Positions 18,225 through 27,274 of a DNA stretch of 64,000 bases are shown piece after piece. The notes beneath the pieces were generated by a model, which worked only from the letters and a program-made list of their open reading frames with translations, ran no database searches and was not told the DNA's origin. Position 1 is the stretch's first letter. The number at the start of each line of letters is the position of its first letter. The stretch is from assembly GCA_034189035.1 (NCBI GenBank), contig JAXHVA010000003.1, positions 1 through 64,000 of the forward strand, given 5' to 3'. This DNA is from JAUXFK01 sp034189035 (GTDB lineage: Bacteria > Desulfobacterota > UBA8473). A program made the position numbers and the translations under genes.

Positions 18225-19592
18225 GTGGATATAAAGATGAAAGAATTACAACTCGAATCGGATGATAAAAGGTTTATATGGCATCCATTCACACAGATGA
18301 GGCATTACATCGAGGAGATACCCCTTATCATAGAAAGGGGGAGCGGATCGTTTCTATGGGATATCTATGGGAACAGATACCTCGATGGGATATCATCTCT
18401 TTGGGTTACAGTACATGGACATTGTAAAGAAGAGATAGACCGGGCAATGATCGAACAGATCAAGAGGGTCTCTCATTCTACCCTTCTCGGTCTCACACAT
18501 CCTCCAGCCATCGAGCTTGCTAAAAGGCTGGTTACAATTACACCTGAAGGCCTCAACAGGGTATTCTATTCTGACAGTGGATCCACGGCTGTAGAGATTG
18601 CATTGAAGATGGCATTTCAATACTGGCAACAAAAGACAAAAGAGGTGTCTTTGCGAAGAAAATTCATATCACTCAAGAATGCGTACCACGGTGATACAAT
18701 CGGCGCAGTAAGTGTCGGCGGGATTGACCTCTTTCATGGGGTATATCAACCTCTGCTTTTCGATTCATTACAGGTGGAATCTCCTTACTGCTATCGCTGT
18801 AACCTTGAAAAGACCTATCCATCGTGCGGGGTTGAATGCCTCTTGCATGCGCAGAAAGTGATCAAAAAACACCACCATGAAACCGCTGCCTTGATTATAG
18901 AGCCTCTGGTTCAGGGGGCTGCAGGAATGCTAGTGTCTCCGCCCGGCTACCTCAAAGGGATTCGAGAGCTTTGTACTCAATACGAAATACCCATGATTGC
19001 AGATGAGGTTGCCGTGGGATTCGGGAGGACAGGCAGGATGTTCGCATGTGAGCACGAGGATGTTGCCCCGGATATCATTGCCCTGGGCAAAGGAATTACA
19101 GGGGGCTATCTGCCCCTGGCAGCAACGATCACAACGGATGAGATATACAATGAATTTTTAGGTGAATACAGTGAGTTTAAGACCTTCTTCCACGGCCATA
19201 CGTATACAGGAAACCCTGTTGCCTGCGCTGCAGCGCTGGCAAACCTCGACATCTTTGATGAGGAAGAGACCCTCTCAAAGCTTACTGAGAAGGTCGACTT
19301 CATGGAAAGGGGTCTTCAGAGGTTTTGGGAACTTGAGCATGTAGGAGATATTCGCCACAAGGGGTTTATGGTCGGGATAGAGCTGGTCTCAAACAGGGAA
19401 ACAAAAGAGTCTTTTCCTCCAGAAAACAGAACAGGCATGATGGTCATCATGGAGGCGAGGAAGAGGGGTGTTATCATCAGACCGCTGGGAGATGTAATTA
19501 TCCTTATGCCGCCTCTGAGTATTTCCCTAAAAGAGCTGGAAGAGCTACTTTGCGTTACATTTGATTCGATTCAATCTGTCACTGAAATTTGA
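18225..19592 (+). CDS. bioA: Adenosylmethionine-8-amino-7-oxononanoate aminotransferase
   Basis: This is a PLP class III aminotransferase of about 455 residues that converts KAPA to DAPA using SAM as amino donor. It shows FIWHPFTQM near the N-terminus, the SGSTAVEIALKMA phosphate-binding segment, IADEVAVGFGRTG and the PLP lysine in ALGKGITGGYLPLAA. I chose the GTG at 18225 because GGAGG ends 6 bp before it; an upstream in-frame TTG (18204) has no ribosome site. It follows bioB by 38 bp. A palindromic element separates it from bioF. Confidence 0.95.
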   Translation: MDIKMKELQLESDDKRFIWHPFTQMRHYIEEIPLIIERGSGSFLWDIYGNRYLDGISSLWVTVHGHCKEEIDRAMIEQIKRVSHSTLLGLTHPPAIELAKRLVTITPEGLNRVFYSDSGSTAVEIALKMAFQYWQQKTKEVSLRRKFISLKNAYHGDTIGAVSVGGIDLFHGVYQPLLFDSLQVESPYCYRCNLEKTYPSCGVECLLHAQKVIKKHHHETAALIIEPLVQGAAGMLVSPPGYLKGIRELCTQYEIPMIADEVAVGFGRTGRMFACEHEDVAPDIIALGKGITGGYLPLAATITTDEIYNEFLGEYSEFKTFFHGHTYTGNPVACAAALANLDIFDEEETLSKLTEKVDFMERGLQRFWELEHVGDIRHKGFMVGIELVSNRETKESFPPENRTGMMVIMEARKRGVIIRPLGDVIILMPPLSISLKELEELLCVTFDSIQSVTEI

Positions 19593-19678
19593 GGATCATC
19601 TCCAATTTGACCCCTTGAATCCTTTTCACCAATTAAATGGGATAAGAAACGTAAATAAGACTACGTTATTGAGCTAAC

Positions 19679-19880
19679 ACAGCAATGGTGATCACATTTT
19701 AGCGTGTGTAACTGTTTGAGCGGTGTAGTGAGCGTTAAGAAAGAACAGAAGTGTTGCTTTATAGTTGAGTGTATGAACGGGTATTCGTAACTGTTCAATT
19801 ATAAAGATCAATACTGTTCTTTCTTTACGCTCACTCACTAGCGATTTTTGCACGGGTTAGAATGTGATCACCATTGCTGT
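19679..19880. repeat. Palindromic MITE-like element, type B
   Basis: This foldback element of about 200 bp has outer ends ACAGCAATGGTGATCACATT and AATGTGATCACCATTGCTGT, an exact inverse over 20 bp. Its inner arms are GTGAGCGTTAAGAAAGAACAG-like and CTGTTCTTTCTTTACGCTCAC-like. It is non-coding and lies inside the biotin operon, between bioA and bioF. The copies at 21877 and 25095 share its ends. Confidence 0.85.
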
Positions 19881-19920
19881 AAACGACTTTTTTATAAAGG
19901 AAGTTAAATAACCGATTGAA

Positions 19921-21120
19921 TTGGACTGTACAGTGGATCAAACCTTTACATCCGAGATAGAAGAGCTGAAAGGGGCTGGTCTTTACAGGGAGCTGAAAAG
20001 TATTAGCGGGCCTATAGATGCCGAAGTGTCCATAGACGGTAGAAAGGTCATACTGCTCTCCTCCAACAACTATCTCGGTCTTACAACACATCCCAAATTG
20101 AAAGAGGCCGCATCCTTGGCATTACAGGCATATGGCACAGGGGCATGTGCCTCGAGATTGATTGCCGGAAACATGGAAGTCCATGAAGATCTGGAAAAGA
20201 GGGTGGCGAGGTTCAAAGGATGCCAGAGTGCACTTCTATTTTCTACTGGATATATGGCGAATATTGGGGCAATCACATCTCTGGCAGGGGAGAATGACCT
20301 GGTTCTGAGTGACGAACTCAATCATGCCAGCATTATAGATGGCTGCAAATTAAGTGGGGCAAGGATAGAGGTTTACCCCCATAAGGATGTTAGGAAAATC
20401 AAGGAGATTCTTGCGAAAGAAGTCATGTCTTATCCTATGAACCTTTCCAAGAAGAAGGTGATCATTACAGATGGAGTATTCAGCATGGATGGGGATATCG
20501 CCCCTTTGCCTGAGATAATGGAAGTTGCGAACCACTATAGTGCGACCTTGATCGTTGATGATGCCCATGCAACTGGTGTGCTTGGTAAAGACGGGAAAGG
20601 CACGGCAGCGTATTTTGGTATAGAAGGTGAGAACCTCATTCATATGGGGACATTCAGTAAGGCTTTGGGCTCTCTGGGCGGGTATATTGCCGGGCAAAAG
20701 ACCGTCATCGAATACCTGAGAAATAAGGCAAGGAGTTTCATGTTCTCAACTGCCCTGCCGCCAAGTGTTTGTGCGTCTTCTATTGCAGCGATCGATATAA
20801 TTAAGGATGAGCCGTGGATTAGGAAGCGTTTATGGGATAATGTCACAAAATTCAAACAAGGATTGGAATCTTTCGGTTACAATACTCTGGGCAGCCAGAC
20901 GCAGATCATACCAATACTCATTGGGGATACGAATTTGACCATGGAGTTTGCAAAGGCAATATTCGAAAGGGGTATCTATGCCCCAGGCATAAGACCACCT
21001 ACTGTTCCCAACAAAAAGAGCAGGATAAGGACCACTCTAATGGCTTCACATACAGATGAACAGATAGAGAGGGCATTGGATATATTCGAGGATGAAGGGA
21101 AAAGATTGCAGATGAATTGA
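19921..21120 (+). CDS. bioF: 8-amino-7-oxononanoate synthase
   Basis: This 399-residue PLP enzyme condenses pimeloyl-ACP or -CoA with alanine to give KAPA. It has SSNNYLGLTTHP, ACASRLIAGN, VDDAHATGVLG and the PLP lysine Lys247 in GTFSKALGSLGG. Length fits BioF, although close relatives such as Kbl share the fold. The bioABD neighbours settle the call. The true start is uncertain: the frame begins at TTG 19921, and the best ribosome site (AAGGAAG) is 17 bp upstream. It is separated from bioA by a type B palindromic element. Confidence 0.9.
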   Translation: MDCTVDQTFTSEIEELKGAGLYRELKSISGPIDAEVSIDGRKVILLSSNNYLGLTTHPKLKEAASLALQAYGTGACASRLIAGNMEVHEDLEKRVARFKGCQSALLFSTGYMANIGAITSLAGENDLVLSDELNHASIIDGCKLSGARIEVYPHKDVRKIKEILAKEVMSYPMNLSKKKVIITDGVFSMDGDIAPLPEIMEVANHYSATLIVDDAHATGVLGKDGKGTAAYFGIEGENLIHMGTFSKALGSLGGYIAGQKTVIEYLRNKARSFMFSTALPPSVCASSIAAIDIIKDEPWIRKRLWDNVTKFKQGLESFGYNTLGSQTQIIPILIGDTNLTMEFAKAIFERGIYAPGIRPPTVPNKKSRIRTTLMASHTDEQIERALDIFEDEGKRLQMN

Positions 21121-21134
21121 GTGAGGTTTTTCAA

Positions 21135-21848
21135 ATGAATAGAGGTGTTTTTATAACCGGTACAGATACGGAAGTGGGCAAGACAGTCGTGAGTTCCGGT
21201 ATAGCCGGTGCACTTAAGGGCAAGGGTATCAATGTAGGGGTTATGAAGCCTGTTGCCACAGGCGCGGTGATGACCGAAGAGGGGCTGATATCGGAAGATG
21301 TCGAGTTCCTTTTAAGATCGATCGGATCCGATGATCCAAGGGAACTGATAAACCCTGTTTCTATAGAGTTGCCCTTGGCTCCGCTTGTTGCTTGCAGGCT
21401 TGAGGGTATTCAGATCGATCTGAATAATATTACAGATGCCTTTCAAAGATTGACAAGAACGAAGGATTTTGTTGTAGTTGAAGGGATTGGGGGAGTTTGG
21501 GTCCCGATAACAGAGGATTACTTTGTCTTTGATATGATTGAGGATTTGGGTCTGCCCGCTGTCGTGGTTGCAAGGGCCGGGCTTGGCACAATCAATCATA
21601 CGCTGTTAACGATAAAGGCCTTGGAGCACAGGAAAATACCAATAAAAGGATTTATTATAAGCGGGATCAATGAAAAAGAGGCCACAATAGCGGAAAAGAC
21701 AAACCCAAAGATAATAGAAGAGATCTCCTGTATTCCCCTACTCGGCATCTTGCCTTTTGATCCCACGATAGATGTCCCTTCCCTTGAAACAGGGGATTTG
21801 ATAGAGCTGACATCAAGACATGTGAATCTGTCAACGATCCTTTTATAG
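21135..21848 (+). CDS. bioD: Dethiobiotin synthetase
   Basis: This 237-residue P-loop carboxylase closes the ureido ring of dethiobiotin from DAPA, CO2 and ATP. The N-terminus GVFITGTDTEVGKTVVSSG is the BioD P-loop, with VMKPVATG and VEGIGGVWVPI following. ATG 21135 follows GTGAGG. An in-frame TTG at 21117 would overlap the bioF stop but lacks a ribosome site. It is the last gene of the biotin operon. No bioC, bioH or bioW for pimeloyl formation is in the window. Confidence 0.95.
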   Translation: MNRGVFITGTDTEVGKTVVSSGIAGALKGKGINVGVMKPVATGAVMTEEGLISEDVEFLLRSIGSDDPRELINPVSIELPLAPLVACRLEGIQIDLNNITDAFQRLTRTKDFVVVEGIGGVWVPITEDYFVFDMIEDLGLPAVVVARAGLGTINHTLLTIKALEHRKIPIKGFIISGINEKEATIAEKTNPKIIEEISCIPLLGILPFDPTIDVPSLETGDLIELTSRHVNLSTILL

Positions 21849-21876
21849 ATACATTGAGATAGGCATTGAAATTGAT

Positions 21877-22079
21877 ACAGCAATGGTAGTCATATTATAA
21901 CCCGTGCAAAACTCGCGCTTTAGTGAGCGTAAAGAAAGAACAGTATTGATCTTTATAAATTAGACAACGAATGTAAATGATCTTACGAATATCCATCCAG
22001 CAACACTTCTGTTCTTTCTTAACGCTCACTACACTACTCAAACAGTTGTACGCATTATAATATGACCACCATTGCTGTA
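21877..22079. repeat. Palindromic MITE-like element, type B
   Basis: The outer ends are ACAGCAATGGTAGTCATATT and AATATGACCACCATTGCTGT. The inner arms contain GTGAGCGTAAAGAAAGAACAG and CTGTTCTTTCTTAACGCTCAC, an almost exact inverse pair. It is non-coding and directly follows bioD. A type A copy lies about 100 bp further on, giving two elements in tandem. Confidence 0.85.
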
Positions 22080-22178
22080 TCTACTCAATATCTACCAAAC
22101 TCAATATATGTTCGTCAAGAGGTCTCTTAAAGAGATTGGTAAAACTGTAGTTGGAGTTATTAATAACACTAATGTTTT

Positions 22179-22447
22179 TGTAACAGTTTAGCTTTTTGAA
22201 AAGAGACGCTTCAACGACGGTTAAATTTTAATCCGTGTAAACTCGCATCCAAGTGAGCGTAAAGAAAGAACAGTATATCACCATTCAATTCAGTAGATCC
22301 ATTAATAACTATTTCAGACATTAAATGTGAGCTTATTCCCTGTTCTTTCTTAACTCACTTTGACGCTCAGACAACACACGCATTAAAATTTGACCGTCGC
22401 TTCTTGCTTGATGAAAGCTTTCTATTTCATAGCGCTAAACTGTTACA
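22179..22447. repeat. Palindromic MITE-like element, type A (best preserved)
   Basis: This 269-bp copy defines the type A ends. It starts TGTAACAGTTTAGC and finishes GCTAAACTGTTACA, a perfect 14-bp terminal inverted repeat. Further in are CGACGGTTAAATTTTAATCC against TTAAAATTTGACCGTCG, and AAAGAAAGAACAG against CTGTTCTTTCTT. There is no coding capacity. Confidence 0.88.
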
Positions 22448-22483
22448 TGTTTTTTTTAAGCGATAGGCAACAGATCGATTTTT

Positions 22484-23413
22484 ATGTGTAATGCAATCGT
22501 GGATTCCCTTTATCAGATACTCGATGACTGTACCCTATGCCCAAGGCAATGCCATGTGAACAGGAGAGCCGGCGAATTGGGGTATTGCGGCGCAGGGATT
22601 CATTTAAAAGTGGCAAAGGCAATTCCCCATTTTGGGGAAGAACCGCCTATTTCAGGTATCAAGGGCTCAGGTACGATTTTTTTCAGCCATTGCAACCTGA
22701 GATGCAGATTCTGTCAGAACTACCAGATCAGTCAACTCGGTATGGGCCAAGAGATGACCTCTGATGAGCTCTGTGAAAAGATGCTTTTGCTTCAGGATTC
22801 TGGCTGTCATAATATCAACCTCGTAACACCGACACCGTTTTTACCCCAGATTGTAAAGAGCATTTTGCAGGCAAAGGAAGGTGGACTGAAGATACCGATC
22901 GTTTACAATACGAACGGTTATGAGAGGACTCGAATTCTGAGGGTATTGGAAGGGATAGTAGATATATATCTCCCTGATGCGAAATACGGGAGCAACGAAG
23001 CTGCTATACGCCACTCAAATGCAGCGGATTATTTACAATTCAATGAGTCTGCCTTGAAAGAGATGAAAAGGCAGGTTGGAGATCTTATAATCAATGAAGC
23101 GGGAATCGCAAAAAGGGGGATCATTGTGAGGCATCTCATCCTTCCGGATGACCTGGCGGAATCAGTTGCTGTTATTGAGAGGCTTTCGTATATGCTTGGC
23201 ACAGATACCTATATTAGCCTTATGGGGCAGTACTTCCCCATGTATAGGGCATTTGAGAGTAAGCAATTAAGCAGAAGAATCACATGTGATGAATTCGATA
23301 AATATTGCCTTGTAATTGAATCTAAAGGATTTGAAAATGGGTGGATTCAATACCCTGACGAGATTGACGGCGGATTTCTGCCTGATTTTGAGGTGAAAGA
23401 CCAGTGGAACTGA
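22484..23413 (+). CDS. Radical SAM protein, PflA-like (COG1313 type)
   Basis: This 309-residue protein has the radical SAM motif CNLRCRFCQNYQIS (CX3CX2C, near residue 70). An N-terminal Cys cluster, CTLCPRQCHVNR...LGYCG, is typical of the pyruvate-formate-lyase-activating-enzyme-like COG1313 group. Later motifs include NLVTPTPFLPQI, VYNTNGYE and YLPDAKYG. Members probably generate glycyl radicals or modify other targets, but no partner is adjacent. It lies between the biotin and hdr operons, and I see no functional link. Start is ATG 22484 with a weak ribosome site. Confidence 0.85.
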   Translation: MCNAIVDSLYQILDDCTLCPRQCHVNRRAGELGYCGAGIHLKVAKAIPHFGEEPPISGIKGSGTIFFSHCNLRCRFCQNYQISQLGMGQEMTSDELCEKMLLLQDSGCHNINLVTPTPFLPQIVKSILQAKEGGLKIPIVYNTNGYERTRILRVLEGIVDIYLPDAKYGSNEAAIRHSNAADYLQFNESALKEMKRQVGDLIINEAGIAKRGIIVRHLILPDDLAESVAVIERLSYMLGTDTYISLMGQYFPMYRAFESKQLSRRITCDEFDKYCLVIESKGFENGWIQYPDEIDGGFLPDFEVKDQWN

Positions 23414-23418
23414 ATTGA

Positions 23419-23442
23419 AAAAATGAATGAATGTTCATTTTT
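23419..23442. promoter_or_regulatory. Inverted repeat upstream of hdrC, possible operator
   Basis: AAAAATGAA and TTCATTTTT form a perfect 9-bp inverted repeat around TGAATG. Its layout (TGAATGAATGTTCA) resembles TetR-type operators. A TTGACG at 23446-23451 and a TAATTA at 23470-23475 (18 bp spacer) just downstream could be the hdr promoter. It may alternatively be a weak AT-only terminator for the radical SAM gene. Confidence 0.45.
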
Positions 23443-23583
23443 CCCTTGACGGTTCCCTTAGGAATATGCTAATTAAAATAAGGAGCTTTGAAGAACCATC
23501 CTCATTTCTTTCTATAGGTATTTTTGGGCCTATCTTAGCTCGCGTAATGAAAATTTACGAACAATATAAAAGAGAGACTTGCA

Positions 23584-24150
23584 ATGCAATATCAGTTAGA
23601 TGCTAATGTCCGTAGTTTTGGAGAAACTATATCGGAGCTGAGTGGTGAAGATATATATTCATGTTATCAGTGTGGTAAATGTACTGCCGGATGTCCCGTT
23701 GCACTAGAGATGAGCCATACGCCGAATCAAATCATTCGATTAATACAATTGGGTCTAAAAGAAGAGGTGCTTACTTCTTCGACGATTTGGTTATGTGCAT
23801 CGTGTGAAACCTGTACGACCCGTTGCCCAAAAGAGGTGGACATCGCCAAGATTATGGATACAATGAGGATCCTGTCTGTCAAAGAGGGATACGCCTGCAA
23901 AGAGCCCGCAGTACTTACATTAAATGAGACTTTCTTGGATTCGGTGAGGAATAACGGAAGGCTACAGGAGACACGGTTGGCCATGGCATATAATTTAAAG
24001 ACTAAACAGTTTTTCAAGGATATGGGGCTTGGGCAGAAGTTATTTCTGAAGGGGAAGATGTCTTTTTTAGGAAATAAGATTCAAGGAAAAGAGGCAATAC
24101 AAGCCATCTTTGAGAGATCGAAGGGTTTTTTGGATAAAGGGGAAAGATAA
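23584..24150 (+). CDS. hdrC: Heterodisulfide reductase subunit C-like protein
   Basis: This 188-residue protein binds two [4Fe-4S] clusters through CYQCGKCTAGCP (Cys27, 30, 33, 37) and CASCETCTTRCP (Cys71, 74, 77, 81). That is the HdrC layout, which links the HdrA flavin to the HdrB catalytic site. It is soluble: the downstream hdrB is also free of membrane segments and there is no HdrE-like cytochrome. Its stop codon overlaps the hdrB start (TAATG). With hdrB, hdrA and the flox genes it forms an electron-bifurcating complex. Confidence 0.92.
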   Translation: MQYQLDANVRSFGETISELSGEDIYSCYQCGKCTAGCPVALEMSHTPNQIIRLIQLGLKEEVLTSSTIWLCASCETCTTRCPKEVDIAKIMDTMRILSVKEGYACKEPAVLTLNETFLDSVRNNGRLQETRLAMAYNLKTKQFFKDMGLGQKLFLKGKMSFLGNKIQGKEAIQAIFERSKGFLDKGER

Positions 24151-25025
24151 TGGCATACGGATATTATCCGGGCTGCTCTTCGCATGGTACAGCCAGGGAA
24201 TACGATATTTCAACGAAGAAGGTATGTAAAAAGTTAGGCTTAGAATTGAAAGAGGTCAAAGACTGGAACTGTTGTGGCGCTTCGCCTGCTCATGCTACAA
24301 GTGAAGAGCTTTCTTTGGCGTTGCCGTTTCGGAATCTAGCCCTGGCAGAGAAACAGGGATTAACTAGTATAATGTCTACGTGTTCAGCCTGTTACAATCG
24401 GTTGAAAGTTGCGGACGAGACATTGAAGAACACCCCGCAGATATCGGAAAGAGTCAGCGAAATCGTTGGAGAATCCTATAACAGTAACCTCAAGGTCATT
24501 CACTTTTTGGACCTTATATCGAAAGAATTGGGGATTGAAAGCCTGAAGGAGAAGGTACTAAAGCCTCTAACCGATATAAAGATCGTTTCATACTATGGGT
24601 GTCTCTTAACCAGACCCCCTGAATTCGTATCTGTGGATTCGGATCCGGAAAATCCTACAGTAATGGAGGAGATTATTTATGCACTGGGGGCAGAGGCTCC
24701 CGATTGGTCTCATAAGACGGAGTGTTGTGGGGCAAGCCTTGCCTTAAGCAGGACCGATATTGTCCTGAGGTTGAGTGGCGAAATCTTAAAATCTGCGAGG
24801 TTTGCAGATGCGGATTGCATTGCTGTGGCGTGTCCTTTGTGCTATGCAAATCTCGATATGAGACAGGCGCAGATATCTTCAATACATGGTGTAGACTATT
24901 CCTTGCCGATCTTATTTATATCCGAGCTGATCGGTATCGCTTTAGGAATCGGGTATAGAGGCCTTGGCATGAACAAGCATATGGTCGGTGCCAAGACGCT
25001 GTTAACTGAAAAAGGCTTAATATAA
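24150..25025 (+). CDS. hdrB: Heterodisulfide reductase subunit B-like protein
   Basis: This 291-residue protein has two CCG domains. The first has Cys9 (YYPGCSS), Cys41-Cys42 (WNCCGASPAH) and TCSACYNRL. The second has YYGCLLTRP, TECCGASLAL and ACPLCYANLDMRQ. These bind the two noncubane [4Fe-4S] clusters that reduce a disulfide in methanogen HdrB. In bacteria without CoM-CoB the true substrate is unresolved, perhaps a DsrC-like thiol/disulfide. It starts within the hdrC stop and is followed by a short palindromic element before hdrA. Confidence 0.92.
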   Translation: MAYGYYPGCSSHGTAREYDISTKKVCKKLGLELKEVKDWNCCGASPAHATSEELSLALPFRNLALAEKQGLTSIMSTCSACYNRLKVADETLKNTPQISERVSEIVGESYNSNLKVIHFLDLISKELGIESLKEKVLKPLTDIKIVSYYGCLLTRPPEFVSVDSDPENPTVMEEIIYALGAEAPDWSHKTECCGASLALSRTDIVLRLSGEILKSARFADADCIAVACPLCYANLDMRQAQISSIHGVDYSLPILFISELIGIALGIGYRGLGMNKHMVGAKTLLTEKGLI

Positions 25026-25094
25026 ATCAATTGAGTTCTCGGATTTCCAGTATAATAAATTCGGTGATTGAGTTCTCTTTGAAAAAAAAACGGT

Positions 25095-25186
25095 CACAGC
25101 AAAGGCAATCACATTATAACCAGTGCAAAACTCACTGCACTGCTCAGATAAGTTGCACGCGTTATAATGTGACTGCCTTTACTGTG
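25095..25186. repeat. Short palindromic element, type B derivative
   Basis: This 92-bp inverted repeat has ends CACAGCAAAGGCAATCACAT and ATGTGACTGCCTTTACTGTG. It corresponds to the outer arms of the type B element with the central core deleted. It can fold into one long hairpin. It sits between hdrB and hdrA, inside the hdr/flox operon. Confidence 0.8.
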
Positions 25187-25283
25187 TTAGTGCAATAATC
25201 ATTTTATTTTGCAAATGTTCGTCAAATAGAGTCCAAATCGTAATCCGGTGAAACAGTAAAAAATTACTTAAAGGAGTACTATA

Positions 25284-27254
25284 GTGTCAAGAGTCGGAGT
25301 ATTTATCTGTCACTGCGGTGTGAATATCTCGAGTACCGTAGATGTAGAGAAGCTTTGTGAAGAGCTTGCCCAAGAGGATGGAGTCGCCATCGCAACTGAG
25401 TACAAGTATATGTGTTCGGATCCAGGGCAGAGGATAATAAAAGAAGCCATTGAAGAACACAACCTCGACAGTATCGTTGTTGCCTCTTGTTCTCCGAGAC
25501 TCCATGAGAGAACATTCCAGTTGTGCATCGAAGGGGCAGGGCTCAACCGATACAAACTCGAGATGGCCAATATTCGAGAGCAGTGTTCATGGGTACATAA
25601 AGACAAACAGTATGCCACCTTAAAGGCCAAGGATTTGATCAAGATGGCGGTCGCCAAGGTCAGAAAGAATAAGCCTTTTGACCAGCTTTCCATCCCAGTC
25701 TTGAAAAAGGCGCTGGTAATCGGTGGAGGAATTGCCGGAATGCAGGCTGCCATAGACATTGCCAAGGCAGGCCATAAGGTTACTCTAGTAGAGAGGACAC
25801 CTACAATAGGCGGGAGGATGGCGCAGCTTGACAAGACCTTTCCCACACTCGATTGCTCTGCCTGAATACTCACTCCTCGGATGGTGGAATCATCCCAAAA
25901 TGAAAACATAGAGATATTCACCTACTCAGAGATTGAGGAAGTCGGCGGCTATATAGGCAACTTCGATGTAAAGATTCGGAAAAAGGCCCGATTCGTTGAT
26001 CTGGAGAAGTGTACAGGATGCGGCACGTGTTACCAGAAATGCCCTGTTAAGGTTCCAAGCGAATTTGATATGGAGATGGGCATGAGAAAGGCCATTTATG
26101 TCCCCTTTCCCCAAGCTGTACCGAACGTGCCTGTGATCGACAAAGAGCATTGCAGGATGTTTACAAAGGGCAAATGCCAGATATGTCAGAAACTCTGCCA
26201 GGCAGAAGCTGTGGATTACGAGCAAGAAGACGAGATCATTGAAGATAAGTTTGGGGCCATTGTAGTGGCAACAGGGTATGACCTCTTTGATGCCAGTGCC
26301 TATGGTGAGTATGGCGGCGGCAGGTTTAAGGATGTTATAACCGGTCTCCAACTCGAGAGATTGATAAGCCCTGCAGGCCCCACAGGGGGGCACATAAAAC
26401 GTCCGTCTGACGGAAAAGAGCCGAAGAATGTGGTCTTTATCCAGTGTGTTGGGTCACGGGATGTTGAGAAAGGCGTCCCATATTGTTCGAATGTCTGTTG
26501 TATGTACACTGCGAAACAGGCTGTATTGCTCAAAGAGCATCTGCCTGAGGTTCAAACGAATATATTCTACATGGACATCCGGTCTGCGGGTAAAAACTAT
26601 GAACAGTTTGTACAGCGGACAATGGAAAAGTATGGTGCTTTATATATGAGAGGGAGGGTTTCAAAGATTTACCAGCGGGGAGACAAATTGATAGTGAAAG
26701 GGGCTGATACCCTTGCAGGGAGCCAGGTTGAGGTGGAAGCCGATATGGTTGTACTCGCTACAGGGATAACTCCACGGCACGATTCAAAAGACCTGGCAGG
26801 GATATTGAGCATCCCCTACGACCAGTTTGGCTTCTTTACAGAACTCCATCCAAAACTTGCACCAATAGAAACCGTCACATCCGGAATATTCCTGGCAGGC
26901 GCCTGCCAGGCACCCAAGGATATCCCTGACACTGTCTCTTCTGCCAGCGGTGCTGCAGCCAAGGTTGCAGCCCTTTTCAGCAGCGATCAGATGTCAATGG
27001 AGCCGCTGGTTTCAACTATAGATACCGCTGTTTGTTCAATGTGCAAGGCGTGTATGGAAGTCTGTCCGTATAGTGCGATCCAGGAAGAAGAGATTACATT
27101 ACGGGACGGGACAAAGAAGAAACAACTCAAAGTTTTAGAGAGTGTGTGCCATGGTTGCGGGGCCTGCGTCTCTACGTGCAGGTCATCCTGTGTCATGCTG
27201 AGAGGGATGACCGATGAACAGATATTTGACGAATTAATGGCTGTAGCACAGTAG
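25284..27254 (+). CDS. hdrA: Heterodisulfide reductase subunit A, selenocysteine-containing
   Basis: HdrA carries the bifurcating FAD. The N-terminal part (codons 1-193) reads up to RMAQLDKTFPTLDCSA and then meets TGA at 25863-25865. The same frame continues ILTPRMVE and runs on as HdrA to 27254, 656 residues in all. Cys-type HdrA has DCSACILTPKM here, so the TGA stands exactly where a Cys is expected (residue 194): selenocysteine, as known in some methanogen and sulfate-reducer HdrA. VIGGGIAGMQA binds FAD. Fe-S motifs are CTGCGTCYQKCP, CSMCKACMEVCP and CHGCGACVSTC. It is flanked by hdrCB and floxD. A hairpin suited to SECIS function follows the TGA. Confidence 0.93.
25863..25895 (+). other. 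UGA codon with bacterial SECIS-like hairpin
   Basis: The in-frame TGA (25863-25865) is followed by a stem GGATGG (25879-25884) and TCATCC (25890-25895), which closes a five-base loop TGGAA. The stem is five Watson-Crick pairs plus one G-U. The loop starts 20 nt after the UGA and has G in its first positions, which meets the usual rule for SelB-recognised bacterial SECIS elements. Confidence 0.8.
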
Positions 27255-27274
27255 GTTACAAAGAGGATATTATT

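Noticed and set aside
25881..27254. Separate gene for the C-terminal part of HdrA
   Set aside because: The frame is continuous with the upstream part through TGA at the expected Cys position, so one selenoprotein explains both pieces better than two genes or a nonsense mutation.
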